The notes beneath the pieces are model-generated. The model ran no database searches. It worked only from the letters and a program-made list of their open reading frames with translations, and was not told the DNA's origin. A stretch of DNA of 64,000 bases from Ophiura sarsii (Eukaryota; Echinodermata; Ophiuroidea; Amphilepidida; Ophiuridae): the NCBI GenBank assembly GCA_035610835.1, contig CM069445.1, positions 36,532,656 to 36,596,655 on the forward strand, given 5' to 3'. Positions 46,181-57,965 of the stretch are shown piece by piece. The translations under genes were made by a program, and so were the position numbers. Each line of letters opens with the position of its first letter. The first letter of the stretch is position 1.

Positions 46181-46230
46181 CAAGGATCCAAGACCTAGCC
46201 AAAGCTGTACATTCAGAGATGATAAAATCC
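46181..46230 (+). pseudogene. Mariner transposase fragment
   Basis: The + strand encodes RIQDLAKAVHSEMIKSL and is the reverse complement, with few changes, of 47262-47306 inside the mariner element at 47096-47680. It is a short orphan fragment. Confidence 0.55.
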
Positions 46231-46789
46231 CTACCGTGTTTCATGTGTTTTCGGCTATGAGCGCAACTGTATACTAAGCATCAATACTGGTATAAGTGAA
46301 CACAATATATAGTTGGGAATGACAAAATTATGTTGACAAATTTTAAAAATTGGGAAAAGATTTCCTTTATGATTTTAGTAAAGTTCTATGGTATTTTACG
46401 AAAAAATACGGTCAAGATAGATTTATAAGTAAAAAAATGTCTTTCCTGATAGCCTAAGTAAAAATTCAAATGGAGGAGAAAAAGGTAACATAAAATTGCT
46501 TTAATATTTGATTTGATATCATTTGGGTCCTACGACCCTGGATAACCCAATAAGCTTATATAGCTTATTTCCATTGGGGTCCGTTAGATGTGTGAACAGA
46601 TACAGACCGGGATGATCCCCTACTCTTAACGAAAGAGTCTGTAACCTTTTTAACGTGCTCGGGTATTGCTCTTCCGATGCACGGGACCACCATTTCTACG
46701 TGACTTCCGAACCACTGGTTTTGCTGCCATTAGAAAATCGTCACAATCACTTCGCTTCATTTACCAGGCTACCGACACGGTGCACACAA

Positions 46790-46965
46790 TGTATCAGCAC
46801 TTAGATTGTAATATCCCCTAACAGCTCCCCAATCTTGCTTGGGTCGACGAGGCAATTGAGACTAAGTATACCTTGCCCAAGGATACAAAAATGTTGGCTA
46901 TAGCGGGGCCAGAACTCACAACCTTTGTATCATGAACCCTGCATGCTATCCGCTAGACCACACAT
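46790..46965 (-). mobile_element. tRNA-derived SINE-like element
   Basis: The - strand reads tggtctagcggatagcatgc (A-box region, from 46960) and ggttgtgagttctggcccc (B-box region, from about 46923), about 38 bp apart. A ccttgggcaaggtatact stretch follows, like the body of many marine animal SINEs. There is no poly-A tail or target duplication to fix the ends. Confidence 0.6.
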
Positions 46966-47095
46966 GCTCTCGATACAAGTACAAACAAAGCAAACAGGCC
47001 TACTAAATGCCCATACACGTCACGATTTGATTTTCTTCTGCGCATACGCAAGCTAAAATAATTTAAAACGTATTTGAGTCCCTTGTACGAGGGCG

Positions 47096-47680
47096 GATCT
47101 AAAAGTTTTGTCTCTTGGCCCATGTTTCTGAAGATGGCCATAAAAATTATGAAACTACTGTCACATTCCCTTAATTGAAGAAGCTTCCCTTGACGTCTAT
47201 ACACCGTTGCATCCTCATCCTTGACTTCTCGAAGCATGGACGGTTCTCCAAAGTAGAGATTGTATCATCTCTGAATGTACAGCTTTGGCTAGGTCTTGGA
47301 TCCTTGCCTCCCAGCCATCTTTAATTTGATTGTTGGGAAAGAGCCAGAAGACAGGGAGCCAATTGGGTGATTTGGGTGGATGTTCTATCAAATGGATGTC
47401 ATTTTCATACAGGTAAGTCTGGGTGAGTCAAGCTTTGTGAGGACTTGCATTGTCGTGATGCAGCATGATTCCATACCGTCTTTGTAGGCTCTGTTTCACA
47501 GGTAGATAAGTTACTACAGAAATGGTCTTGGCAAATTCTATACAGGCTATAGGCCTACCCACTAAATTTACATCAGAGGGAGCTAAGAATGTGATGTAAA
47601 GGATGACATAACACAATAAAGACAGTATTGTATTGCGTAAGCTGGGGCTGCCGTTGGTGACAGAACTTACCGCCCTCGTA
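47096..47680 (-). mobile_element. Internally deleted mariner-like transposon
   Basis: tacgagggcgg at 47096 is mirrored by ccgccctcgta ending at 47680. The - strand between holds a transposase C-terminal part: RRYGIMLHHDNASPHKA (47476-47428, with the second catalytic Asp of the mariner HDN.(R/S)PH motif), a stop, then NDIHLIEHPPKSPN and IQDLAKAVHSEM. The third catalytic Asp, normally in SPDLAPCD, is replaced (SPNWLPVF). With its N-terminal part deleted and stops present, the element cannot encode transposase. Confidence 0.8.
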
Positions 47681-47699
47681 TACTGGGTGTGTTTGACAA

Positions 47700-48668
47700 A
47701 ATTGCAATCTCAGAATTTTGTCTCATACAACCTTCTAAAAACACATCTTTTGGGGTAAATATATTAGTATCGGTAAATAATTACTGAGAGGCGGAAAGGT
47801 TTCATTCAATTCTAAGTTTGAATGATCTTCTTGATACTATATCACTGCAGCACGCAGTGAGCTCCTATGTCCCACTTGCTAGTGTGGGGCGAACACTATA
47901 TATTTGGGGACCAAACCAAATTCGTCGCCTAAAAAAAGGCAGTTAAGGGAAGTTAAATGTTAATTTACTGAAAGCGGATGTGTTTGAAAATGGAATTCCC
48001 CAACAGCAATAAGTCGACAATTTCGTATACACGCCCTCGCAGCTTGAATTGTTGTGGTAAACTTTAGTTGCATGATGGTGCTCGTTGCGTATCTTTACCT
48101 TGAAAGTTCACTAGACCAAAAAACTGAATAGAAAGTATTGTTTAGCGATCCGCAAGGTCGGCACAGCGACTCGAAACGACTTGTTTATTTCCAATGCATG
48201 TACATCAGTGATATTCTTTCCTTGACTGAACTAATATATAGCCTACCGTATGCATATCACAGTTCTTTAAAATGAATGGCTTGCAGACAGTCTTATGACC
48301 AACGATATTAGGAGGGCAGATATACTTCAAAAGTAAATTAGGAGTGTGTAAAGGTATGAATCTTGTTTACAAACACTCCTTGAAATGAAATTTGGCGTAA
48401 TTCATCCGAAGGCTTTGCCATGAGCAATTTCATTATCGTGATTATAGTCTTAAGTGAGGCAGACGGCTTGGTGCGGAACAGGCGATAACTCATGTTAATT
48501 GCAAGTGGCAGCATTTAACATGTGTTTAAGGTACTACTGTAATCCCATTGGATCGGCTAATAATGTGGAAGTAACCACTCTACTCGTCGTTAACAATAGG
48601 AAACATGGTAAATAAATTATACCATACGTTTTTCTTAATCAAAACTTCTCAATATAACCATAGTGACA
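47700..48668 (+). promoter_or_regulatory. Upstream region of the TLR gene with a kappaB-like site
   Basis: ggaattcccc at 47992-48001 (complement ggggaattcc) fits the NF-kappaB consensus GGGRNWYYCC, about 670 bp before the TLR start codon. This is a candidate only: a 10-bp match is expected by chance now and then, and no transcription start is known. Nothing else was recognised in the stretch. Confidence 0.3.
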
Positions 48669-51455
48669 ATGCCGTTTAAAGACAGCGTGTTGACCATTTT
48701 GGTTGTGTTGACGACATGCGTGTTACCTGTGGTTAACATTTTGGTAATTACCATTCCACGAATACCGTTCGTTCCTTGTAAAATTTACAACTACTCCAAA
48801 TTGGATTGTGGATCGAGGGATCTTATTGATATTCCCCAGATACCAACGGTTAACTTGACCTCGATAGAGCTTGATGGTAACAATCTTACGGTAGTAACAT
48901 CTCGAGCTTTCATTGATCATGTGGAACTGCTAGTGTTGAAGTTAGACGGAAACCAAATCAGTGCCATCCAGGAGAATGCCTTTGATGGACTCCGGAACCT
49001 TCGCACACTCGACTTATTTGGCAACCGGTTGTCATATCTTAACGACACTGTATTTTGTAACCTCGTTAATCTTGAGTACCTTGATCTTACCTACAATGAA
49101 TTAACATACTTTCCAAATGAAGCTTTGGCACCTCTTAAGTCCTTGATAACGCTTAATCTAACATTTAATCTCCTGACATCTATTGAAACCAATGTGTCCG
49201 CCTCAAACCTGATTAATCTCCACGAAATCCAACTGATTGGAAGAGATAACATCGCGTTCGAAATCACAAACTCGTCTTTTCAGTTCTTCGCGAATATATC
49301 ATTGTTGACACTGAATTTGGGGTATTATACTGAGCCGATTATAATCCAAAGCGATGCCTTTCAAACATTACAACACTTAAAAACGCTTACGTTATCGTGT
49401 TCTGGACCAAACTCGATCGAATATCTGCCTGCTCAAATTGAAAACTTGCAGCTTCAATGTGATAACGCGAGCTATTCCGTTGTCCCTGACAGGATTATAA
49501 CAAAACGAACGTTAGCACCTCTCCGTGAACTTCGCTCGCTGTATACTCTTCGATTACAACTTTCGTTCCAATCAATTCAGAACAACGCCTTCATCTGGGT
49601 ACCTTCTCTTAAAACGTTAGATTTGTCTTGGAATTTCCTTAAAACAATACCAGGAGCTGCATTTGCCGGCCTTGTGAACCTTCGAGAGCTCGATCTTTCC
49701 CACAACGCCCTGAGAGAAATACCAACAAACGCACTCACGAATTTAGGTTCCTTAACGATGCTATATTTGTCCAATAATCGTATATCAGGTACACCAAAAA
49801 ACATAACCAAGCCGTTTGGTGTTTTAAGTCTAGAAGAACTCCGACTGGATAACAATGGTATAACAGATATTGGAGAAAACCTGTTCAACTCCTTGTCTGC
49901 CTTAAAACAATTGCACTTAGAGAACAACCTCCTTACGGAATCAGTTCAAGTTTCAAATGATCTGGTAAATCTGGAAGAACTGGACATTTCTGGCAATAAA
50001 TTTCAAATATTCCCTCTGCCAGATTGGAAAATGCCTCTAACATCACTGAAAAGCTTAACGATATCCAACTTCGATACAATTAAATGGTTTTCTGACGTTG
50101 AGCTTTCTAAATTGTATCCGGCGTTGACAGAACTGTTCATATCCGATATCACCTGTGGATTTCCTTTACCGTCGACTTTATTTCACAATCTCCAACATCT
50201 TGGATATCTGGACGCGTCATATAACTGCATAACAAACACAATCCTCGGTATTATCCTCAACTCAAACATTTCATCATTGGTGTCCCTGCAACTTACCCAA
50301 AACTCCATTTCATCATTAGAAGATGAGGTATTTCAACTTACTCCACTCATGGAAGAGCTGGATATGAGTTTCAATGTCATATCTGCTATTGCGAAGAACA
50401 CCTTCCAACCCCTCACACAGCTACGTTTTCTCAATTTGAACGGAAATAAACTAGTTGACTTATCTTTTCTCGCCCCTCCTCTATACACAACTCTAAAAAA
50501 CGTATACATATCTGGAAATAGCATCGCTCGTCTTCCTGAATATGTATTATCAAATGCTTCTGCATTGCAAGAGTTAGATGCTAGTGGAAACCCGTTCACT
50601 TGTGATTGTAGCATCAAGTTATTTCAAGATTGGATGGATGCTGATATGACCGTTCACCTCCGCTACTTCGTGGCTTCAAAAAGCCTATATGACATATTTG
50701 GAGAAAATTACCTATGCAGCAACCCCAACATCACGCAGACGTTGGTAGTTTTTCAAATCAATTTAAACTGCAGTCACGATCTTGTAATGAAAGATGTCGT
50801 TTCACAAATACCCATATACAAGTATGTGGTGCCTACGACGCTGGTGGGAATTTTGCTTGCTGGGACACTAGTTCTTGCTTACAAAAATCGTTGGAAAATT
50901 AAATTACAAATTTTCCTGGCATTTCAGCGCAGAAAATACAAACACCCACTAGACGAAACTGATTTGGTTGATAACGCCCAGTCGTCGCAAAAGCACCACT
51001 TTGACGCGTTTGTGTCGTATAATGAAGCCGACGAAGATTGGGTACTTAATCATCTACTCGTTAATATGGAGCAATGTGGTGAGCCTGTTCGCCTGTTTTT
51101 CCCACCAAGAGATATGCCAGCCGGGGACTCTATCCTCGATTGCATCGTAGAGGGTATTGAACTAAGTAAAAAGACTATTCTCGTTCTCTCCCCAAACTTC
51201 ATGGACAGCGAATGGAACTACTTTGAGATGTTGATGGCACACATGAGACTATTCATGGAAGGTCGTGATGTCCTTGTGTTGATGATTTTACGCGAAATCC
51301 CTGATAGCAAAATGACATTGCTACTTCGAAAACTCTTGTGTAAGAAAGAGGTTTTAAATTGGCCTCTTGATGATGCAGGACAGCAACTATTCTGGCACAA
51401 ACTGAAGGTTGAACTAAAAAGACCAGTCTATGTAGATCGACGGATTGATATATGA
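48669..51455 (+). CDS. Toll-like receptor, single-exon, vertebrate-type (single Cys cluster)
   Basis: 928 aa from the ATG at 48669. An N-terminal hydrophobic segment (about residues 5-28) serves as signal peptide. An LRR N-cap with Cys follows (PCKIYNYSKLDCG), then about 23 leucine-rich repeats (for example LKTLDLSWNFLKTIPGAAF) and one LRR C-cap (NPFTCDCS at 641-648, further Cys behind). One membrane span lies at about 720-742. The cytoplasmic TIR domain runs from about 776 to 915: box 1 FDAFVSYN (778-785), box 2 RDMPAG (814-819), box 3 FW (908-909). Such receptors recognise microbial or other ligands outside the cell or in endosomes and recruit MyD88-type adaptors. One Cys cluster groups it with vertebrate-like TLRs rather than multi-cluster Drosophila Toll. 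Intronless TLRs are usual in sea urchin families. The box 2 loop departs from the usual RDxxPG. The frame is intact. Confidence 0.95.
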   Translation: MPFKDSVLTILVVLTTCVLPVVNILVITIPRIPFVPCKIYNYSKLDCGSRDLIDIPQIPTVNLTSIELDGNNLTVVTSRAFIDHVELLVLKLDGNQISAIQENAFDGLRNLRTLDLFGNRLSYLNDTVFCNLVNLEYLDLTYNELTYFPNEALAPLKSLITLNLTFNLLTSIETNVSASNLINLHEIQLIGRDNIAFEITNSSFQFFANISLLTLNLGYYTEPIIIQSDAFQTLQHLKTLTLSCSGPNSIEYLPAQIENLQLQCDNASYSVVPDRIITKRTLAPLRELRSLYTLRLQLSFQSIQNNAFIWVPSLKTLDLSWNFLKTIPGAAFAGLVNLRELDLSHNALREIPTNALTNLGSLTMLYLSNNRISGTPKNITKPFGVLSLEELRLDNNGITDIGENLFNSLSALKQLHLENNLLTESVQVSNDLVNLEELDISGNKFQIFPLPDWKMPLTSLKSLTISNFDTIKWFSDVELSKLYPALTELFISDITCGFPLPSTLFHNLQHLGYLDASYNCITNTILGIILNSNISSLVSLQLTQNSISSLEDEVFQLTPLMEELDMSFNVISAIAKNTFQPLTQLRFLNLNGNKLVDLSFLAPPLYTTLKNVYISGNSIARLPEYVLSNASALQELDASGNPFTCDCSIKLFQDWMDADMTVHLRYFVASKSLYDIFGENYLCSNPNITQTLVVFQINLNCSHDLVMKDVVSQIPIYKYVVPTTLVGILLAGTLVLAYKNRWKIKLQIFLAFQRRKYKHPLDETDLVDNAQSSQKHHFDAFVSYNEADEDWVLNHLLVNMEQCGEPVRLFFPPRDMPAGDSILDCIVEGIELSKKTILVLSPNFMDSEWNYFEMLMAHMRLFMEGRDVLVLMILREIPDSKMTLLLRKLLCKKEVLNWPLDDAGQQLFWHKLKVELKRPVYVDRRIDI

Positions 51456-52059
51456 TAAATCAACTGCCATTATCATATGGGACTGTTTCAACCAATGGTT
51501 GATTCATCTTCCTGTTTAAAGGGATGCGCAGTAGGGTTGACGATTTTTAAAAAATTAATTTACTTCAAAATCCAAGATGAACATTAATAATGGTCAGTTC
51601 TGCTGTTGCCAGCTCATGAAATCACGAAAGCAGCCTTTATGCCTTTATATAGTGACTGTTTATAGAGCTTTATAGCTGGGGATCATTACATTGTTTTAAA
51701 ACACATGTGACCTTCTACCCTACATCAAGGTCAAGGTCATTCAACCACCCAAATTGGCAAGCATGTCCACTTAGGTTTTAATGTTACCAACTTCAAAGAA
51801 CATTTTCGTATATATCTTCCTGTGTCAGCCTCCACCGGGACCGGAACACCTCTATGCTCCCCAACTACTAGTGTGAAATTCATATCTAGCCGTAGATCAG
51901 AATATTTGAATTGATGTTTTGTTGTACAAAGAGGGCTGATTTGTTGTAATACTTACAAGTGTAACTAAGTTCATACATGTAATACCGAATTGAAAAAATC
52001 AGTTTGTATCAAAATTGAGGGCGCAGCTTCCTAAACTTCACTGAATATACCTTTAAGTG
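51456..52059. other. 3' flank of the TLR gene
   Basis: No gene was recognised. A tcaaggtcaaggtcat tandem half-site (nuclear-receptor type) lies at about 51724-51739, of unknown meaning. Confidence 0.4.
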
Positions 52060-52323
52060 TTAAAGGTGTATGTTTCAATCACTTTTTGGGGGTATAATTT
52101 TTTCTCATTATATCTGTATTATATCTGCCAAAGTGGTCAACCACCCGCCAGTTTGTGTACTACTGAATTGGTAAATTTCTGGTAACCTTGTGCTTCTAAA
52201 ATAAGAACCTTTGGAGTTATGAAACTCAAACTTTGGAATGCGACAATTTTAAAGATGACCTTTTATGTAAAATAGACAACATCAAGTTAAAAATCGGGCC
52301 AGCAATCAGAACATCTACCTTAA
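52060..52323 (-). mobile_element. TTAAAGGT-family MITE, copy 3 (inverted, internally deleted)
   Basis: Starts ttaaaggtgtatgtttcaat and ends cagaacatctaccttaa. It matches the complement of 25389-25754 but is ~100 bp shorter. Confidence 0.8.
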
Positions 52324-52440
52324 ATGCCCTTTTAAATCATATAACAACCCTTTAATGCCCTTTTGATGACCCCTCAAATCATGTAAAACCCCTTTAATGT
52401 CCTTGTATGACCCCTTAAATCATGTAATGCCCCTTGAATG
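52324..52440 (+). repeat. Minisatellite, ~45-bp unit, about 2.5 copies
   Basis: The unit aaatcatgtaa.acccctttaatg.ccttttgatgacccct is repeated with changes directly beside MITE copy 3. Confidence 0.65.
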
Positions 52441-53654
52441 GCGTTCTTCTGTTATTATGATATATGTGTTGGTATTCAAAGGTGGCATTGAGTGCAAATA
52501 TAGCTATGAATACTATTGCTTTTGGTCAGGGAGTTTGTGATTCTAACATCTACATATATCTAGCTTTCTCATAGGATTTGTGGGTAGGAATTTGCAGAAT
52601 ATTTTGTAATAGGCCCTATAGTAGATTCTAAGTTTTATCGAAGTTATCACTTTTGAAAATATTTAAAATCACTAACCATGTTCAGCAAAAAGATCTATTG
52701 AATTGTTAGTTAGGTACTTAACACTTTCCACGCGGCTATTATTTTTACCATATACAAATCGGATTTTTCAAAAACCTTTCCCAACTTTCAAAGTCTATCT
52801 CAAGGGTTACTGAACCAATACTACGAATGTTTGTGCTTATTTTAATGCATTTCTTAAGGTGATTTCAAGTATGGTGATGAAATTCAATAATGTTGACATT
52901 TTTGAAATATTTTGTGAATTTTTGGCATGTCGTGTTTGATGTGTTCTAATTAAATTTTCATTCAAAAGTTGATGGTTGGTCAACTGTTTGTAATGTAAAT
53001 AAAGTGATATTGGTATTGTATTTTTTTAAATTTATTTATCTGGACATCCACTTTTGAAACAGTGGCATCATTACACAATATTTTCAAATACATAAAAAAA
53101 TAAAGGTAGAATATATACAAATATTTACATTATAACATCATATGAAGTAAAGGAATCGTTTAGCTTTATTAACTCAATACAACAGCAGTTCCAAAAATGT
53201 TGTAAGCTTAATCATTTCATTTCGCCGAAATTGAAAAACATGTCTTTATCAATTTGTAAGCCACGACATGCCTCACCTGGACCAAAAGAGATATCTTGAT
53301 GAAATTAATAAAATATGTAGGGGACATGACCACCAGTATAGTACATGTATTAGATTGCAATACGCTACTGTTTTCACATTTTTTTATATTTGTATCAAAC
53401 ACAGTATGAATGCATTCTGGGACACCCTGTATTTAAGAATCAGAAAGAGTATAATAGCCTACCTGAGGTAGATATGTGAATTTTTTTATATAAACACACT
53501 AGTTATTTTTTGAGATATACGCGAGGACAGGTCTGTAAAATCATTTTTCCCAATGACTGAAAATCATTCATACATTCGATCAATTACGGCAAACTTTTAC
53601 TTCAGTCGGAGGAAGCCAGCACATGTTGTCATATGCAGGAATTCGTTAGATAAA
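52441..53654. other. Non-coding DNA with a mariner-type end
   Basis: gggacaccctgtatttaag near 53419-53437 resembles a mariner terminus. No gene was recognised. Confidence 0.4.
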
Positions 53655-53985
53655 AGACATGTATCTCCAAAATCATGGGTTAAAGAGGTTGAAAATATAT
53701 TGTCCTGCTGCAGGACAGTTACTTTTCATTTAAATTCACTCTAAAACCATGATTTCTTTTGTTTTTTGGGTGTGGGGAATCCATTTCTTCTTATCCTTGA
53801 TTTTTTTTTTTAAAGCAGATTTTCTTGCAGATTTACATTTCTGATCATAAATCATAAATACATTCTGAGTTACAGAGCGATACGATTCCAAATTTCTTCA
53901 AAATCATGGTTTAAAGAGGTTGAAAATAAATTGTCCTGCTGCAGAACAATTTATTTTCATTCTAAATTCACTCTACTACTCAGGT
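53655..53985. mobile_element. Fragments of the 17393-type foldback MITE
   Basis: Segments with aaatcatggtttaaagaggt, tgtcctgctgcaggaca-type centres and ttaaagcagattttcttgca / gagttacagagcgatacgat match parts of 17393-17766. Two partial copies lie side by side. Confidence 0.65.
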
Positions 53986-55003
53986 ACTGAGTAGTACTGA
54001 GGGGTACTCAGATATTTTTGGTAGGGATGTGCTGCCAGCAAAATGAAAATTGACCCAAACATTTACCAATTTTCGGGAGGGGGAATGGACCCTTATGTTT
54101 ACAGGAAACCCATATTTTTCCTATATAATTGACAGATTTTGCCAAAATTTCGGTGAAAAACAGCAAAATTAACGGATTTAAGACCCACACATTTAACAAA
54201 AACAGCTTTGAAAAAGGTCATCCATTTACCAGAGGGTGAAAAATGGGGCCTATTTGGAGGCACATCCCCGTAACCTCATATCCACTAAGATATAGAAGGC
54301 ACAGCACTCTTACACTATTAATATCGAAGCTCAATCAGAATTAAGGGGAAAACCACTACACATATTATATCAAAATGGTTCATTTTAAACCCCGACCTTG
54401 ACAAGTGTGAGGTGAAAACCGTTAATTATTAATGCGAGTTGAAACGTTGGCGTAATGATGTTTCGTTAATTTAAAATGAAGATCCATTTTTCGACGTGGT
54501 GGTAATAGTAACTAAATACTGTGTCCTTGGTGAAAAGGAAGCATAATTTACACGGTGTGGTCATTCTGAAAAGAATAACACGATAAGACGAAACTATTAA
54601 TGATGCAGAATGGAACGGAAAATCAAATTAAAGATGCCATTTGTGAATTTTTGAAATGTCATTAACGACAAATTGTTTAATTTTACATTGTACCTAGTAC
54701 TTACCTTTCAAGCAGTATTTATCAAGCACAGGTTGTAATTAAATTCTCCATACCAAACAATAATACCTGCACATGTGTGTAAAAAGGTAACATAATAACG
54801 AATTAGTCGATTACAATAGTAATAGAATAGTAAGTTACCGCATTAAACGGTTAGGTTCGTAACGGGTGACATAAATAAGGCATTATGGAAGGGAACAGAT
54901 TCATTTACGGACGGTCATACAAACAGCCTCAATGCATAGCTTGGAAAATATTTAAAAGCTTTAAGCTTATCTTAAACGAAGAGAGGAAGAGAGTTGGAAA
55001 ACA
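53986..55003 (+). other. Upstream region of the GPCR gene
   Basis: No repeats were recognised. A TATA-like tatttaaaag near 54949, about 55 bp before the start codon, could be the core promoter if the 5' UTR is very short. Confidence 0.35.
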
Positions 55004-55803
55004 ATGAATGAAACTGGAGATTTCAGTGAAAAACTGGAAGTGGTTGACGTGGTTTGGAATTGGTTCAGCTATGTACAACTTGTACTGGCCCTTACTGGCA
55101 TCGGTGGAAACTTGCTCGTTATATTGGTCTACGTTAAGAACAAGCGAATGCGATCTACGACTAATGAACTGTTGGTAGGACTCTCCGTCGCCGATCTGCT
55201 CACCTCGACTTTACTGATTCCGGTCCCGACATTGGTCAGCGGACTGCCGCAAGATTGGCGCGGGGAATTTTACTGCAAAGTCGTTTATTCCTACGAACTG
55301 ATGTGGATATCTATCACCGTATCAGTATTCACACTCACGATGGTATCCGTAGAGCGATATCTAGCCATCTCTTTCCCATTGAAGTATCGAATGGTGTTCT
55401 CTGAATCACGTCCGAAAATCGTTCTGGTTTCTATTTGGATGGTGGCCATCGGTTTCAATCTATACTCTTTCTTCATCTGGTTCAACGTTGACGGCAAATG
55501 CACACTGATCTGGCCTAATACTGAATTTCAAGTCGCATTAGGCGTCACCTTGTTTACTCTAAAGTTTTTACTACCTGTCGTGATAATGTTTATCACTCAT
55601 GGTGCTACCATACAGAAACTTCGTGAGCATGCCAAAGAGTTGTCATCACGCAATGAATCGCCAAATAGCCCAGCATTTGCCCTTCTGCAAGCTCAACGCA
55701 AGGTGGTGGAGATGCTGCTCATCGTCGTCATCACGTTCATAATATGTTGGGCTCCAGATCAGTTTGGCCACTTGGGATACACTACTGGGTTTGTACCAGA
55801 AAG
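55004..55803 (+). CDS. Rhodopsin-like (class A) GPCR, exon 1, TM1-TM6
   Basis: Exon 1 of a two-exon gene (800+214 = 1014 nt, 337 aa). The short N-terminus has an N-glycosylation site (NET). TM1 is at about 23-44 with the GN signature (N36), TM2 at 56-78 with SVADLL (D64), then C91 before TM3. TM3 ends in ERY (117-119) in place of DRY. TM4 is at about 138-160 and extracellular loop 2 carries C166, the likely disulphide partner of C91. TM5 is at about 175-198 and TM6 at about 235-257 with ICWAP. The pattern fits a class A receptor of peptide- or amine-receptor type in the plasma membrane; the ligand cannot be named. The exon ends in phase 2 at gaaag|gtaatg. Without splicing the frame stops at once, before TM7. 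Confidence 0.9.
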
Positions 55804-57711
55804 GTAATGTGTTATCTAATTAGATCCCTTTCCTACAATAATCGTGTCTCCCAGTGGTATGTCTTCCACGCGGCAGGCGTCTGCAGACGACGTTCCAAAA
55901 TTTCACAAAATGTTTTCAAAAATGTCAACATTATTGAATTTCAATACCACATTTTGAATCATCATGAGAAATGCATTGAAATAAAGTACAGACATGCCTA
56001 GTATTGGTTCAGTATTCCTTGAGATAGACTTTAAAAAATGGGAAAGGTTTCTGAAAAAAATCTGTTTTTATATGGTAAAATTGATAGCCGCGTGGGAAGT
56101 GTTAAATTTGTTGTATGTAATTTCTCCCATCTTTCATAAACCACACCGAAGCCTGTTCATAATCTACGACAAACCAGCCATAAAAACGGCCATAAAATGA
56201 CCGGTCTTTATCAAATTAAAAAGAAACAATGGCTTGATAAAGATCGGATGGTTGAAAAGTCGGGACAATAAATACTTTCATATACATCTTAAAACGCATC
56301 TTTACTTGTTTGTTACTACATTTACTGTACGATGTAACGAAGCATCCTTTTTACTTCTAAAAACTGACATTATTGAAACACTAACTTTAATACCCCGAAC
56401 GCCGTGAAACAAACGCCCATTTGAAACCTATGCTAGCAAAATGGGTCCCCTCCGTCTCCTCGGTCGATACGGACGGAACATTTGTGTTTGGGAGCGCGAC
56501 CCAATAGCGAAGTGGATTTGGGAATGGACTGCTGTATGGTTGACAATCACCCTGTATATGTCTAGTTTCGTTACACAATTGATATTGTGAATACATAACA
56601 CAAGTACCAGACACCATTGTAAGCGTAACTCAAAATGATATTAACCAACACAATGTAAGAACACGGATTATATTATAACAAAGGCTAAACGTATTATTAA
56701 ATATATCTTCAGTATCGCCTTTCAATGCGCTGTATTTTCATCGTGAAAAACAACATTATTTTGTCACTGATTTCAGCAGATACTAAATTACACTGAATTA
56801 AAAATCAACATTGTGACGTGAGAATACAGCGTGTCCCAAAAGATTGGTCAAAAACCGGAGAGCTTATAACTAAAAATATAGGAAACATAAGTGATTCATA
56901 TTTGGGAATATAAAGGTAATATATCTGACGACATTGATTGTTAAATTATGAGACTGATCGGAAGTATGCTTTTTTAAATGCAAAAACTCTGATTAGAGCG
57001 TGGTCAGAACTATATTTTCCGGTTTTCCCCATAATCCGTCCATGCGTTGCATTTGCGCATCGTACTGACTTCATCGAGGTTTTGCCTTTGACTCACTCAG
57101 GAAAATAATTATCTTCGTCATAAGGAGGATTAAAAAGTGTAAATACCAATGAAAGGTTTTAGAAAAAAAAAAAAAAAAACTTTCTGATACACTGCCATTC
57201 TGTGTAGCAGTTCAAACATCATTTATTCGGAATTGGAAACATGCCATTAGGTCATTCATCTCACTATTAAGAGGCAGGGTATCGGGACAGTCTAGCTTTA
57301 ACACTTGCTCTGGTTTTTGTACACTTTCAATTAACAAGGTTACTTGTTGGAAAGTAAATTGATATGCAATGTAAACATGCTGAAAAGCATATGAAAATGT
57401 GTTATACATGTATCGATATTATGAAATGTAAACATGATGAAACCATGTAAAATGATAGTAACAAACAATAAAAGATAAAAAAAATTAAAAAAAATAACAA
57501 GGTTATTGCAATGGGTATTTCTAATGCTGAATATTGATCCAATACCTGCAATGTAACCCTTTTTTACCAAATATAAGTTATTAACCCACAAGTGTTAACC
57601 TTTTGCATGCACACCCCGAGAACCGGCCACTGCACCTACGTTAGCACAGCTAGGACGGCCGACTCAGTCAAACTTGGGCACCGGGATTTTCGAATTCGAT
57701 CACCGCTAATT

Positions 57712-57965
57712 TGTGACGCGATCAAGAGGAATGAGTCGGATGTCGGGGAATCCCAAATTGAGATATGGCCAATTCAAAATGGCGGCTTATATATAAGTTT
57801 TGATGGAAATTCATGTATACAATTTGACATAACTTTGGAACAAAACGTCGTATCGACATGGGGTTTTCAGTTTCTGAAAGCTCTAGGTGTCTCCTTTAAA
57901 ACTGTATTAAAAACTCATTTTCGACCAGGGTCGACATCCGACTCATTCCTCTTGATCGCGTCACA
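57712..57965. mobile_element. MITE with perfect 34-bp inverted ends (GPCR intron)
   Basis: 57712-57745 (tgtgacgcgatcaagaggaa tgagtcggatgtcg) is the exact complement of 57932-57965. The interior is AT-rich. A 126-codon open frame across it is probably fortuitous. Confidence 0.75.

Noticed and set aside
46039..46260. Overlapping open frames on both strands as a gene
   Set aside because: The only recognisable part is a short mariner-derived stretch (46181-46230).
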